From: Schaalia canis
Lineage (GTDB): Bacteria; Actinomycetota; Actinomycetes; Actinomycetales; Actinomycetaceae
Reading direction: 5' to 3'
DNA length: 64,000 nucleotides
Assembly: GCF_003858455.1 (NCBI RefSeq)
Contig: NZ_RQZF01000008.1
Coordinates: 1-64,000 of the forward strand
A program made the translations under genes and the position numbers. The notes below the pieces were generated by a model. The model was not told the DNA's origin. It ran no database searches and saw nothing but the letters and a program-made list of their open reading frames with translations. Positions 36,210 through 45,271 of this stretch are shown in pieces. Within the stretch, counting starts at the first letter, position 1; each line of letters opens with the position of its first letter.

Positions 36210-37361
36210 TCACATGAGTGAGCGGTAGATCGCCTCAATGTCCTCGCGGGTGACGGGTCGAGGGTTGCCCGGAGTGCACACGTCGGCGAACGCGTCCTCT
36301 GTCAGACCAGCAATGCCATCTTCTGTGACACCAATTTCTGAGATCGTCGTGGGGTTGCCCAGGTCAACGGTCAACTGCGCGACAGCGTCAACGGCGGCTT
36401 GGCGCGCTTCATCCAGGGGCATGGTGTGGGCGCCCTCAACACCGAAAGCGGCGGCGATATCGCGGTATTTTTCGCCGGTGTAGTCGGCATTGAAGGCCAT
36501 GACTTTGGCCAGCAGGATACCGTTGGCCAGTCCGTGCGGGGCGTCATAGCGGCCACCAAGAGGGTGTGCCATGCCGTGGACGAGGCCGAGTCCGACATTG
36601 GAGTAGGCCATGCCGTTGATGTAGGCAGCCAGGCCCATTTGTTCCACTGCGTCACGGTCGCCGTCGGCTGCTGCTCGCAAGTTGGCGGCGATCATCTGGA
36701 TGGATTTCAAGCACAAGGCGTCAGATAGCTCCCATGCGCCGGGCGTGATGTAGCCTTCGATGGCGTGGGTAAGGGCGTCAAGACCGGTAGCGACCTTGAG
36801 GCTGCGCGGCATGCCATCCATAAGGTCTGGGTCGACAACGGCAACGACGGGGATGTCGTGGGGGTCAACACAGACGAACTTGCGTTGGTTGGTGGTGTCG
36901 GTGATGACGTAGTTAATGGTGGTTTCCGAGGCAGTACCTGCGGTGGTGGGAACGCCGATAATGGGCACGCCGGGCTTGCTTGTGGGCGAGAGGCCTTCGA
37001 GGGAGAGGACATCTCCAAATTCAGGGTTGGTGGCGATCACGGAGATGGCCTTGCAGGTGTCTTGTGGGCTGCCACCGCCAAGACCGATAAGGATCTCGGC
37101 GCCTGATTCGCGGAAGGCAGACAGGCCTGCTTGAACCTTTTCAACCGGTGGGTTGGGGACGACGTCAGAGAAGACATCCCAGGCAATGTTGGCCTCGTTA
37201 AGCAGGTCGGTAATGCGGGTGACAGTGCCATTGTTGACAAGGGCGGGATCGGTGACGATAAACGCTTTGGTGATGCCTCGCTTATTGATCTCATGGGGGA
37301 TGTTGGCAATGGAACCACGGCCGAAGTAGCCGGTCTGGTTGAAAATCATCCGATACGTCAT
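36210..37361 (-). CDS. fucO: Iron-containing alcohol dehydrogenase, lactaldehyde reductase type
   Basis: The 383-residue group III alcohol dehydrogenase matches FucO in length and order. Seen are the NAD-binding GLGGGSPQDTCKAI, the metal ligands Asp and His in TGLDALTHAIEGYIT and the two His in LVHGMAHPLGGRYDAPHG. It would reduce lactaldehyde to 1,2-propanediol while regenerating NAD+, a step in fucose or rhamnose fermentation. No other fucose gene is in the window. General alcohol or aldehyde activity is also possible. It has its own upstream gap of 215 bases. Confidence 0.87.
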   Translation of the reverse strand: MTYRMIFNQTGYFGRGSIANIPHEINKRGITKAFIVTDPALVNNGTVTRITDLLNEANIAWDVFSDVVPNPPVEKVQAGLSAFRESGAEILIGLGGGSPQDTCKAISVIATNPEFGDVLSLEGLSPTSKPGVPIIGVPTTAGTASETTINYVITDTTNQRKFVCVDPHDIPVVAVVDPDLMDGMPRSLKVATGLDALTHAIEGYITPGAWELSDALCLKSIQMIAANLRAAADGDRDAVEQMGLAAYINGMAYSNVGLGLVHGMAHPLGGRYDAPHGLANGILLAKVMAFNADYTGEKYRDIAAAFGVEGAHTMPLDEARQAAVDAVAQLTVDLGNPTTISEIGVTEDGIAGLTEDAFADVCTPGNPRPVTREDIEAIYRSLM

Positions 37362-37547
37362 TGTTCGAACACCTCAGTTCTTCTGGCGGGATAGTGGGCA
37401 CGGTGTGTGCATGGACATCGCCAGCCTATGGTGCTGGTCACTCACTCCCCAAGGCCCAAGAGTCCCAATTTCTTAGGTACACCTAAGCCCCTTTTGCACA
37501 TTTTCCCAGCTCACGGAAAGACTCTGGACAGTATCAAACAGGGCATA

Positions 37548-37573
37548 TAAAATTCGCACCCGCCACAGGGTGC
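37548..37573 (-). terminator. Terminator of the two-component operon
   Basis: A six-base GC-rich stem (GCACCC at 37556-37561, GGGTGC at 37568-37573) is followed on the minus strand by AATTTTAT. It lies four bases past the response-regulator stop. Confidence 0.65.
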
Positions 37574-37576
37574 CGC

Positions 37577-38182
37577 CTAGATCCACCCCCGCGAGCGCGC
37601 CACCTCCACCGCCACATGGCGATTAGGCGCCCCCAGCTTATGAGCAGCACTGGAAAGGTAGTTGCGTACCGTCCCCATGCTCAGGTGCGCCCGTTCGGCA
37701 ATCTCTTCCACAGGCGCGCCTCCGGCAGCAAGTTCGAGGACGTCAGCCTCGCGTGGGGTCAGGGGTGAATCCCCCGCGGCGATTGCTTCGGCAGAGATCT
37801 CAGGATCAACGTAGCGGCCGCCCTCGTGAACCTTACGGATCACGTCGGTCAGCACTTTTGCCGAGGTTGTCTTGGGGACAAAGCCACGCGCTCCGGCTTC
37901 CAGGGCGCGTTTGAGGTGGCCCGGGCGGGCGTGAGAGGTGAGGATAATGCTGCGCGTCGTGGGGCTGGATGCACGAACACTCTCAATCACTTCAATGCCG
38001 TCAGCTCCTGGCATTTGCAGGTCAAGGAGTGCCACATCAGGCTGGTGGTGGTTGATATGGGCGATCGCTTCGGTGCCAGAAGCGGCCACAGTGACCACCT
38101 CAATATCAGTTTGAAGCGCCAGTATTGATTCGAGAGCTTCCCGAAGAAGGGTCTCATCGTCAGCAATAATGACTCGAATCAT
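37577..38182 (-). CDS. NarL/LuxR-family response regulator
   Basis: The 201-residue regulator has a receiver domain (residues 1-120; acidic pocket DDE near 9, phospho-Asp in VALLDLQMPG, Lys in FVPKTTSAKV) and a LuxR-type helix-turn-helix (LTPREADVLELA, AHLSMGTVRNYLSSA). It resembles DesR-like regulators. It overlaps the kinase gene by four bases and is the last gene of an ABC ATPase-permease-kinase-regulator operon, so it most likely controls expression of that transporter. Confidence 0.9.
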   Translation of the reverse strand: MIRVIIADDETLLREALESILALQTDIEVVTVAASGTEAIAHINHHQPDVALLDLQMPGADGIEVIESVRASSPTTRSIILTSHARPGHLKRALEAGARGFVPKTTSAKVLTDVIRKVHEGGRYVDPEISAEAIAAGDSPLTPREADVLELAAGGAPVEEIAERAHLSMGTVRNYLSSAAHKLGAPNRHVAVEVARSRGWI

Positions 38183-39477
38183 GACTGTGTCCTTCTTTCA
38201 GGCGTCCCACTGCGCATCCCACTGCGCGTCCCAGAAGGCATGTCCTGCGCGCCCTCCATATGCGCCACCACAGTGAAGGTATCATCCTTGCGCTCCCAGG
38301 TGAGGGCTCCCCCCATTGAGGAAAGCCGTGCGGCCAGGCTTTCCAGTCCTGATCCGGGCGTTTCTTCGTGTTGGCTTGTCATCGGGCGCGCTCCATTGTT
38401 TGTCACTGTGAGTGTCACGCCGGGGTCCTCAATGGACAGGCGGAAGGTGGCGCGCGTCGCCTCAGAATGGCGAACAATATTTGTTGCCGTCTCGCGCACC
38501 ACAAGCGCCAAGCCCTCAGCGACTGGGGGAGGCAAGGCTTCATCCTCGCCAATGATGCGTACCTGCACGCCCGCTGCTGTCAGAAGCGAGTGGGCGCCGC
38601 TCAGTTCCGTAGAAAGTTCAGGGCGGCGATACTCGGCCAATACCGAACGCACTTCACGCAGGGCATCGTCAGCCAGGGCGCGCACACGCCGGGATTCTTC
38701 GGCTGCACGCTCAGCACCCTCGGCCTCTGCCAGGGCTGCCGCTAACTCAGACTTTACGGCTACCGCCGTTAGGGTTCGCCCAAAGACGTCATGCAGATCG
38801 CGGGCAATACGCAGGCGTTCCTCCGCCGCAGCAAGATCTGCTTTCACCGCGTCAACTTTGGCGTGAGCATCCACCGCTCGGGTGACGGAGAGTGTCCACT
38901 GGCAGCTCCACACGCTCAGGGCCACGGCGAAAGTCGTAGCAATAGCGGTTGAGACCATCCGTGCACCCCAATACTGGGGTTCTGTGACAACAAGGGAGTA
39001 GGTACTCACGCCCTGGTGGAGAAGGACGATGCCCACCACTGCTCCAGCAATGATGTAGTTCAAGCGCGCCGAGGTGAGCAAAGCCAATGTCCACAGCAGC
39101 AGCAAGAGAGGCAGGAGCACCGGCAGGGTTGATAGAAAAACGTTCTCACGGTCGGAAACGATCTGCTTGACGAGGCCGCCTGCCAGGGCCGAGGCCCCAC
39201 CGAGTGTGACAATCGTGGGGAGAACCCAGCGTGGTAGCGGCGTACCGTCAAGCGCGTAACTGAGCAGGCGCCGCCCGTACATGATGGCGAGGAGGGCCTC
39301 AGCACTGATGAGGATCATGTGGGCCCGCCCCCACCACGAGATCGCTATATCAGCGTCAACAATGACCAGAACTATCGCAGAGAAGAGGGGCGATGCCGCA
39401 AAGAGAAGGAAGAAGGACCATAGCACATAAGAACGTAGGCGTCCACTGCCAGCGGGAACTGCACGTTGTAAGGTCAT
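38179..39477 (-). CDS. Sensor histidine kinase (HisKA_3, DesK-like)
   Basis: The 432-residue kinase has an N-terminal membrane part of about six segments (residues about 15-190), a short coiled coil, the phospho-His in IARDLHDVFGRTL (near 245) and a HATPase domain (N-box ETATNIVRHSEA, G-box GSGLESLAARLSSMGG). The sensing part is almost wholly in the membrane, as in kinases that sense lipid state or membrane-active drugs. It pairs with the regulator at 37577 by a four-base overlap. Confidence 0.9.
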   Translation of the reverse strand: MTLQRAVPAGSGRLRSYVLWSFFLLFAASPLFSAIVLVIVDADIAISWWGRAHMILISAEALLAIMYGRRLLSYALDGTPLPRWVLPTIVTLGGASALAGGLVKQIVSDRENVFLSTLPVLLPLLLLLWTLALLTSARLNYIIAGAVVGIVLLHQGVSTYSLVVTEPQYWGARMVSTAIATTFAVALSVWSCQWTLSVTRAVDAHAKVDAVKADLAAAEERLRIARDLHDVFGRTLTAVAVKSELAAALAEAEGAERAAEESRRVRALADDALREVRSVLAEYRRPELSTELSGAHSLLTAAGVQVRIIGEDEALPPPVAEGLALVVRETATNIVRHSEATRATFRLSIEDPGVTLTVTNNGARPMTSQHEETPGSGLESLAARLSSMGGALTWERKDDTFTVVAHMEGAQDMPSGTRSGMRSGTPERRTQS

Positions 39478-39524
39478 GGTCGTATTCTTTCAGATCGTCG
39501 GGCTCATCCTGCGTGAGGACATAT

Positions 39525-40376
39525 TCAGGCGCGGCGGCTAAAACGCGTGTACTGGGCGAGGAAGATTCCTACGGCTGACCAGGCAATGACCGTCACGGTG
39601 GGCATCATCATGGCCAAGAAGGATTCACCCACACTCAGTGCAGCGCCCCCGTCAATAACAGGAGCAAACCCCATTGAGATCCCCACCAGCGCGTTCACCG
39701 CGTAAAGGGGCGAGTAGGAGCAGATGGTTTGCAAAGTCTCGGGCATGAACTGGACGGGGAAGAACAAACCAGAAAAGAAAATCGCTGCAAGCATCAGAGG
39801 CATTGAGGAGTACTGCGCGGCCTCAACGCTTGAACTCCACGCTGAGGTCCACGCTCCCAATCCAGCGAAAATCACGACAGCACCCACGATGGCAACAATC
39901 AGGGCCACCGGGTTGACCAGTGGCATTACTTTACCCAGAACAGCAACGGCAATCATGCCGGTCAGCACCTGCACAGCCAGGGCCGCAGCCGATGGGACAA
40001 CAGCAGCAACAAGTGCCTCCCACACGCTAGCCTGACCGGTATTCATCCGTTGGAAGATGCCTGCCTCGCGTCGGGCAACCACGATGGTGGTGATGTTGTA
40101 GTAGATGATGAACATTGCGCCAAAACCGACCAGCATCTGCATGATGAGAACAGCGAAGCTCTCAGCACCGACTGTTTCAAGCAGAAGCGGAGCCAAAGCG
40201 AGGGCCATCAGAGGTGAGAGCAGGAGCGCGTTGAGCAGCACCGTGCGGTTACGGAAAAAGAGTCTGCTTTCTGCTGCGACCAGTGCGCTCATGCGTTGAA
40301 GAATACCGGCGGCGCGAGGGGTGGACGAGGACGACGCGGGGGTGGAGGTTGGGCCGTGAAGGGTCAGGGAGCTCAT
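39525..40376 (-). CDS. ABC-2 type transporter permease
   Basis: The 283-residue membrane protein has about six hydrophobic segments and the ABC-2 family features (SRLFFRNRTVLLNALLL at the start, ISGLFFP-like segment FFSGLFFPVQFMPETLQ). It forms an exporter with the ATPase encoded upstream. ATG 40376 is chosen over a TTG at 40409 because AAAGGA lies 8 bases before it. The exported substrate is unknown; drugs, peptides or lipids are typical. Confidence 0.86.
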   Translation of the reverse strand: MSSLTLHGPTSTPASSSSTPRAAGILQRMSALVAAESRLFFRNRTVLLNALLLSPLMALALAPLLLETVGAESFAVLIMQMLVGFGAMFIIYYNITTIVVARREAGIFQRMNTGQASVWEALVAAVVPSAAALAVQVLTGMIAVAVLGKVMPLVNPVALIVAIVGAVVIFAGLGAWTSAWSSSVEAAQYSSMPLMLAAIFFSGLFFPVQFMPETLQTICSYSPLYAVNALVGISMGFAPVIDGGAALSVGESFLAMMMPTVTVIAWSAVGIFLAQYTRFSRRA

Positions 40377-40454
40377 GGTGGATTCCTTTCCAAGGAGGGA
40401 GAACGACAAGGGTCAAAGGCATAGGGAGTGCAACGACACTTTGAGGAGTGCCGC

Positions 40455-41450
40455 CTAACGGGATGCGGTGGCCAGGAAGGCAGGATTGTCCAAAGAAGAG
40501 ACACCAGCCTCAGTTCCTGTGCTCTGTGTGGTCAGTGCTAAGAAGGCCTGCTCAAGAGACGCGCTGCGCGCATCGAGAGCTTCCAAACGCACACCGTGAC
40601 TATCTGCGAGTGCCAGCAAGGCCCCCAGGGTTGTTTGCAGGTCCGAGCTATGCAGAACGAAGCGCTGGCGCTCGCGGGCCACTGCGCCGCTGAGCGCAGG
40701 GAGGGTGGCAAGAACAGCCTCGTCAATCCTCAAAGCACCTGCCTGGGCTTCTGGGACAACGAAACTAATCGTTGAAGGTTGAGAGGCGACGATCTGTGCG
40801 ACGCTGCCTTCAGTGAGGATGCGTCCAGCGGCCATCACCATGACGCGGTCCGCCAGGGCTTCAGCTTCTTCAAGGTAGTGAGTGGTGAGGAAGACGGTGG
40901 TGCCCTCGTTGAGCATGGAGCTAATGAGCTCCCAGGTGGCGCGTCGGGATGCGGGATCGAGGCCGGTGGTGGGCTCGTCAAGGAAGAGGAGTTCGGGCCG
41001 TCCCAGGGTGGCCATGGCCAGGTCAAGGCGGCGACGTTCTCCGCCCGAGAGAGCCTTGACGCGCACTGTTGCGCGGTGACTGAGGTTGACGAGGTCCATT
41101 GCGTCGGCAACGCTGCGTCCCTGAGCCATGGTGCCGCGCCACATGGTGAGGGTTTCTGCGACGCTCAGGTCGTCAGCGAAACCGGCCTCTTGAAGCATAA
41201 TGCCGGTGCGAGGGCGTACCGCAGCCCGTTCTTTTTGGGGGTCGTGCCCAAAGAGGCGTACCTCGCCAGACGTTGCCGAGGCGGTGCCCTGGAGGATTTC
41301 AGTGAGCGAGGTCTTACCCGCGCCATTAGTTCCTAGGAGGGCGACGAGTTCGCCTCGCTCAACTTGGAAGGAGACGCCGTCAACGGCGGTGAAACGCGCG
41401 CTCCCCTTGCCGTAGCTGCGAACAATAGTGTGGGCTTCGATGATGCTCAT
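40455..41450 (-). CDS. ABC transporter ATP-binding protein (drug/ABC-2 export type)
   Basis: The 331-residue ATPase has Walker A LLGTNGAGKTSLTEIL, Q-loop LQEAG, signature LSGGERRRLDLA, Walker B LLFLDEPTTGLD and the switch His in FLTTHYLEE. The C-terminal 100 residues resemble the extra domain of drug-export ATPases. It leads the four-gene operon with permease, kinase and regulator, the usual layout of self-controlled export systems. Confidence 0.9.
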   Translation of the reverse strand: MSIIEAHTIVRSYGKGSARFTAVDGVSFQVERGELVALLGTNGAGKTSLTEILQGTASATSGEVRLFGHDPQKERAAVRPRTGIMLQEAGFADDLSVAETLTMWRGTMAQGRSVADAMDLVNLSHRATVRVKALSGGERRRLDLAMATLGRPELLFLDEPTTGLDPASRRATWELISSMLNEGTTVFLTTHYLEEAEALADRVMVMAAGRILTEGSVAQIVASQPSTISFVVPEAQAGALRIDEAVLATLPALSGAVARERQRFVLHSSDLQTTLGALLALADSHGVRLEALDARSASLEQAFLALTTQSTGTEAGVSSLDNPAFLATASR

Positions 41451-41514
41451 GGGAGGCTCCTTGGGGTGGTGAACAACTGATATCTCTAGTGTTCCCCCGA
41501 AAATGGCGCTCCCC

Positions 41515-41576
41515 TACTGAGCGCTGTCATGAGTTCTGGTGGGTTTTTCAGGCCCATCCCATGACATTTGTCAGTA
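41515..41576 (-). terminator. Imperfect inverted repeat after the 41578 gene
   Basis: TACTGA and GTCATG at 41515-41531 pair with CATGAC and TCAGTA at 41560-41576, with unpaired bases between. It directly follows the stop of the membrane protein on the minus strand and may end its transcript. Confidence 0.45.
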
Positions 41577-41577
41577 G

Positions 41578-42282
41578 TTATTCTGGCTGCTCTACTGACG
41601 CTGACTTTTCTCCGCTGCCCTGAATGGGTGCTCTGTCAAAACTCGCGTTGGCCGACTGTTCGTGCTTCTCATGGTGTCGGGCCCGTAGTTTCTCCATGAC
41701 AATCACGATCCAGGTGGAGATCAGCAGCGGCTGGATAACCAGGTTAACGTTGGCGGGATTCAAAATGATGTCAAAGGTTTCTTCAGCAGTGAGTTCCCCA
41801 TCGATCAGGACAACAATGCTGCGCATACCGTCAAAGAAGAACTGGTAGACAGCCAAGTAAATCGTCATCCATTGGATGAAATACTCTGAGATTTCGTAGT
41901 CGTCACCGCTGAGTCGCAGCAGAGGAAGAACCTGCATGACCATCTGGCGCCAGCAATAATGCACGATTGCTGTCAGCAGAATCATGATGAGGAGTCCCAG
42001 AAGGAAAGAGCCGCCTTCAAACTTGCCAAAAGTCTGCCCAAAAGGCGAGGTCTCGATATCGACGAAAATGGAGGGATCTCGAATGAGTTCAATAATGGTC
42101 GCAAGCGACATCATTCCCATTGCCACCACGGGCAGAACAATAGCTGTGGTCGCAAGCATGATGAGGAAGTGCAGCATGACTGCGACGAAGGAATATTCAG
42201 CGTCGCTGCGGCCTCTGTAGACAATCCGCCCGATGACGTACAGAAGAATGAGGACGATAACGGCCTGGATCAGCACTGCCAT
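41578..42282 (-). CDS. Hypothetical membrane protein
   Basis: No family was recognised. The 234-residue protein has hydrophobic segments at about 3-18, 30-65 (probably two), 92-112, 135-155 and 180-200, and a charged, His/Glu/Ser-rich cytoplasmic tail of about 35 residues. It lies alone between the export operon and the glycerophosphodiesterase gene, separated from both by 55-127 bases. Confidence 0.68.
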   Translation of the reverse strand: MAVLIQAVIVLILLYVIGRIVYRGRSDAEYSFVAVMLHFLIMLATTAIVLPVVAMGMMSLATIIELIRDPSIFVDIETSPFGQTFGKFEGGSFLLGLLIMILLTAIVHYCWRQMVMQVLPLLRLSGDDYEISEYFIQWMTIYLAVYQFFFDGMRSIVVLIDGELTAEETFDIILNPANVNLVIQPLLISTWIVIVMEKLRARHHEKHEQSANASFDRAPIQGSGEKSASVEQPE

Positions 42283-42337
42283 AATCTTCTTCTACTTCCC
42301 AAGATCGTCACGCACTCATTGCATGCGAGACAGAGAC

Positions 42338-43141
42338 TCAGCGCGCGTTAGGGGCGGGCAGCTCACGCCATTGGCCGCGAGCAATCAGCAATTCACGCAT
42401 CATCGTGGGGCGATCAGTGACGATACCATCAACACCCATCTCAATGAGTTCAATCATTTCTGCAGGCTCATTAATGGTCCATACATGTACTGCCAGCCCC
42501 AGAGCGTGAGCGGTCGCAATAAAACGGCGATCCACCACGCGGATGGGCCCCTGGTAGTGGGGGACCTGCACGGCTCGCACTCCCTGACGAGGCCCTGGCA
42601 CATGCCAGGATCCAGCATTCGTGGCCGTTTGCGCAGCTAACACCAGCCGCGCCACAGCGCTCATGCCCAGGGACGTTGACACCTTCCCTGCTGCCATACG
42701 GCGGATACGCTGCAGGCGACGTTCTGAGAAAGACGCAAGCATGACACGATCGAAAGCTTGGCAGCGCTCTAAGGTCGCCAGCAGAGGCTCAACGACAGCG
42801 TCACTCTTGGCATCAATGTTGAACCACAGATCGGGGTAGGCTTCGAAAACTTCCTCAAGCAGAGGCATCCGCTCGCCTGCGGCATTGCGCATCGTGACGA
42901 GTTCATCCCAGGTGAGGTCCTCAACGCGGCCGTACCCGTCATAGGTGCGGTCAATGGAATCATCGTGATGGACGACCACGCGGCCATCGGCGGTAACGTG
43001 AACGTCTGTTTCAATATGGCGTACACCGATGCTACGCATCCGATCAAAGGCAGCCATCGAGTTTTCGGCTACTTCAGCACCGCCACCACGGTGGGCGAAA
43101 ACCAGCGGGCATCCATCAGCGACGACGGGAATCATTGACAC
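42338..43141 (-). CDS. Glycerophosphodiester phosphodiesterase
   Basis: The 267-residue TIM-barrel enzyme (GDPD family) has the metal and catalytic segments VFAHRGGGAEVAENSMAAF, HIETDVHVTADGRVVVHHDD and LWFNIDAKSD, then the C-terminal VHVWTINEPAEM. It hydrolyses glycerophosphodiesters to glycerol 3-phosphate and an alcohol. No signal peptide, so it should act in the cytoplasm. Its start overlaps the end of the M23 peptidase gene by about 10 bases, so the two are made together. Confidence 0.92.
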   Translation of the reverse strand: MSMIPVVADGCPLVFAHRGGGAEVAENSMAAFDRMRSIGVRHIETDVHVTADGRVVVHHDDSIDRTYDGYGRVEDLTWDELVTMRNAAGERMPLLEEVFEAYPDLWFNIDAKSDAVVEPLLATLERCQAFDRVMLASFSERRLQRIRRMAAGKVSTSLGMSAVARLVLAAQTATNAGSWHVPGPRQGVRAVQVPHYQGPIRVVDRRFIATAHALGLAVHVWTINEPAEMIELIEMGVDGIVTDRPTMMRELLIARGQWRELPAPNAR

Positions 43142-44046
43142 TCCTGTCCCAGGAAGGTTGCCCCGGCTTCTTCCATGAAAGGCACGGGATCGATTGGCTT
43201 ATCGGCAGCGTCACGGATCTCGAAATGTAGGTGAGCGCCAGTTGACCAACCGTTATTGCCAACTGCGCCGATTAGCTGCCCAGCTTCGACCTTTTGGCCT
43301 TGGGTGACGACGATGTCATTCATGTATTGGTGCAGGTAGGCAGAAAAGTAGGGCGTACCGTCCTGGGCTTCGTGTCGGATGACAATGTAGGCACCCGATC
43401 GAGAGTTTTCCGCGACTTCAGTGACAACACCGGCGGCAGCCGAATACATGGGGGTGCCCAAGGGAGCAGCCATATCCACGCCTTCGTGCATGAGCATCTG
43501 CCCAGAGACAGGTGAAATACGCATTGAGAAGCCGGAGGTAATCTCGTAGGTTCCGGGCTTAAGTGGCCAGTAGACCTGCTCCTTTTTCACAACAGCGCGG
43601 TCGCCGTTAGCTGCAGTTTCTGCTGGTACGCAGGCGGTAGCGAGCAGAGGGGATCGCACGCGGGTTCGCGAGGCGGCGGCAACTGCACCTTCAAGGGAGG
43701 CATATTCAATGGATGAGCTGATGTCACCGACCCATGTGTGTCCACCGGTGCCAGCGGACAGAATCTTCACCGGCAGTTGAACGGAGGAATCGGGTCCGAT
43801 AAAACCAGCGACAGGCACAACGACTGTGGTGACAGTCAGCAGGGCAAGGGCGGATGCCTTGATCGCTCGGCGCATCGGGTGGGACAGTGCAGCGTTCTCA
43901 GGGGCAGCGTTGGACACGCTTAAAGGAGGAGCAGGCGTGGGCTCAGTAGCCATCACAGATGCGTAGGGATTTTCAGCGGTACGGGAACGTCCATGCAACT
44001 GAGTGCGTGAGGGGAACGGATATTCTCCCTGCATGCCCTGGGTCAC
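43132..44046 (-). CDS. M23-family metallopeptidase (LytM domain), membrane anchored
   Basis: The 304-residue protein has a cytoplasmic N-terminus of about 58 residues, one membrane segment (about 60-85) and an outer LytM domain (about 190-300) with the zinc ligands in HEGVDMAAP and HLHFEIRD. It also has the connecting AGVVTEVAEN and the VGNNGWSTGAHLH stretch. It would cut peptidoglycan cross-bridges or help divisome control. The GTG at 44046 has AAGGAG five bases before it. The 178-base gap upstream shows no gene. Confidence 0.87.
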   Translation of the reverse strand: MTQGMQGEYPFPSRTQLHGRSRTAENPYASVMATEPTPAPPLSVSNAAPENAALSHPMRRAIKASALALLTVTTVVVPVAGFIGPDSSVQLPVKILSAGTGGHTWVGDISSSIEYASLEGAVAAASRTRVRSPLLATACVPAETAANGDRAVVKKEQVYWPLKPGTYEITSGFSMRISPVSGQMLMHEGVDMAAPLGTPMYSAAAGVVTEVAENSRSGAYIVIRHEAQDGTPYFSAYLHQYMNDIVVTQGQKVEAGQLIGAVGNNGWSTGAHLHFEIRDAADKPIDPVPFMEEAGATFLGQECQ

Positions 44047-44224
44047 TCCGACTCCTTACCTCTTTGTTCCATGGGATCCGGGTTTTCACCCTTTGACGTC
44101 ACCAGATGGCAACTGTTCTAAACCTACCTCGTTAGCGCTGTCAGTGCGAGCAGTTGAGCATCAGATCACGCATGTGCGCTTAACCATGCCCTCCCCTTCG
44201 CACTTGTGCGTTTTCTGTCCACAC

Positions 44225-45271
44225 CTACGGATTGCTTTCCCGTTGCAGGCTGTCACGTACCTCACCGACGAGTTCTTCAAGAATGTCCTCAAGGAACAAA
44301 ACTCCCACGACGGTATCAACCTCGTCGCGCACCTCAACACAATGCGATCCCGTGCGCTGCATGAGGCGCAGGGCATCTTCCACCTCGTCGGTGGCATTGA
44401 CCGAGGCCATCCGACGTATGCGCCACGAGGTGATCGGTTCGTCGCGGGCCTCTGCTTCGGCATACAGCACGTCCTTCAGGTGAACGTATCCGACGAGCGC
44501 TCCATCTTCGCCAACAAGGGGGAAACGCGAATACCCGGTCTGCGCGACCTCACGCTCAACAGCAGCAGGGGTGACATCGTGTGGCAACACGATGAGCTCG
44601 GTGAGGGGCACCATGGAGTCTCCGGCAGTTTCCTCTGAAAACTCAAGAGTGCCGCTGAGCAGCCCCAGGTCGTCTTCGAGCATGCCCTCCTGCTGGGAAA
44701 GTTCAACGATGGAGGCGACTTCCTCAACGGTAAAAGTTGAGGAGACCTCTGATTGAGGCTCAATCCCAAACCGACGCAGGAACCAGTTAGCCAGGCGGTC
44801 CATCGCTTCAATAAGTGGACGCACAACGTGACCGATCGCCACCAGAGGTGGAGCAAGCACGAGAAGTGCACGGTGGGCGGTCGAGATGGAAATATTCTTC
44901 GGCACCATTTCGCCTACGACAACATGCAAAATCAGCACGATTGCGAGGGCGATAGCGAAGCCGAAAACGTGAGCGCTTGCTGCGGGCAAGCCCCATTTCA
45001 CCAGTGGTTCTTCAATGAGGTGGGCAATGGCGGGTTCGGCCACAACACCTAGGGAAGTGGAAGCGACGGTAATACCTAACTGGCAGATTGCCAGCATGAG
45101 GGAAACGTGTTCCAGGGCGTACATTGCCTGGCGGGAACCTCGAACCCCCTGTTCAACAAGGGGTTCGACCTGGGATCGGCGTGAGGAGGTGGTGGCAAAC
45201 TCACCGGCAACGAAGAAAGCGTTGATGGCCAATAGGAGGACGGTCAGCACAATGGCAAGTACGGGGTTCAC
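44225..45271 (-). CDS. CNNM/CorC-type membrane protein with CBS domains
   Basis: The 348-residue protein has a DUF21 (CNNM) membrane domain with four hydrophobic segments (residues about 1-190; includes VVGEMVPKNISIS) and a CBS pair (about 205-340). Relatives were once called hemolysins (TlyC) but are now linked to magnesium transport. It lacks the C-terminal CorC_HlyC domain that its neighbour has. Its start overlaps the stop of the paralogue at 45268 by four bases, so the two may form one complex. Confidence 0.86.
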   Translation of the reverse strand: MNPVLAIVLTVLLLAINAFFVAGEFATTSSRRSQVEPLVEQGVRGSRQAMYALEHVSLMLAICQLGITVASTSLGVVAEPAIAHLIEEPLVKWGLPAASAHVFGFAIALAIVLILHVVVGEMVPKNISISTAHRALLVLAPPLVAIGHVVRPLIEAMDRLANWFLRRFGIEPQSEVSSTFTVEEVASIVELSQQEGMLEDDLGLLSGTLEFSEETAGDSMVPLTELIVLPHDVTPAAVEREVAQTGYSRFPLVGEDGALVGYVHLKDVLYAEAEARDEPITSWRIRRMASVNATDEVEDALRLMQRTGSHCVEVRDEVDTVVGVLFLEDILEELVGEVRDSLQRESNP

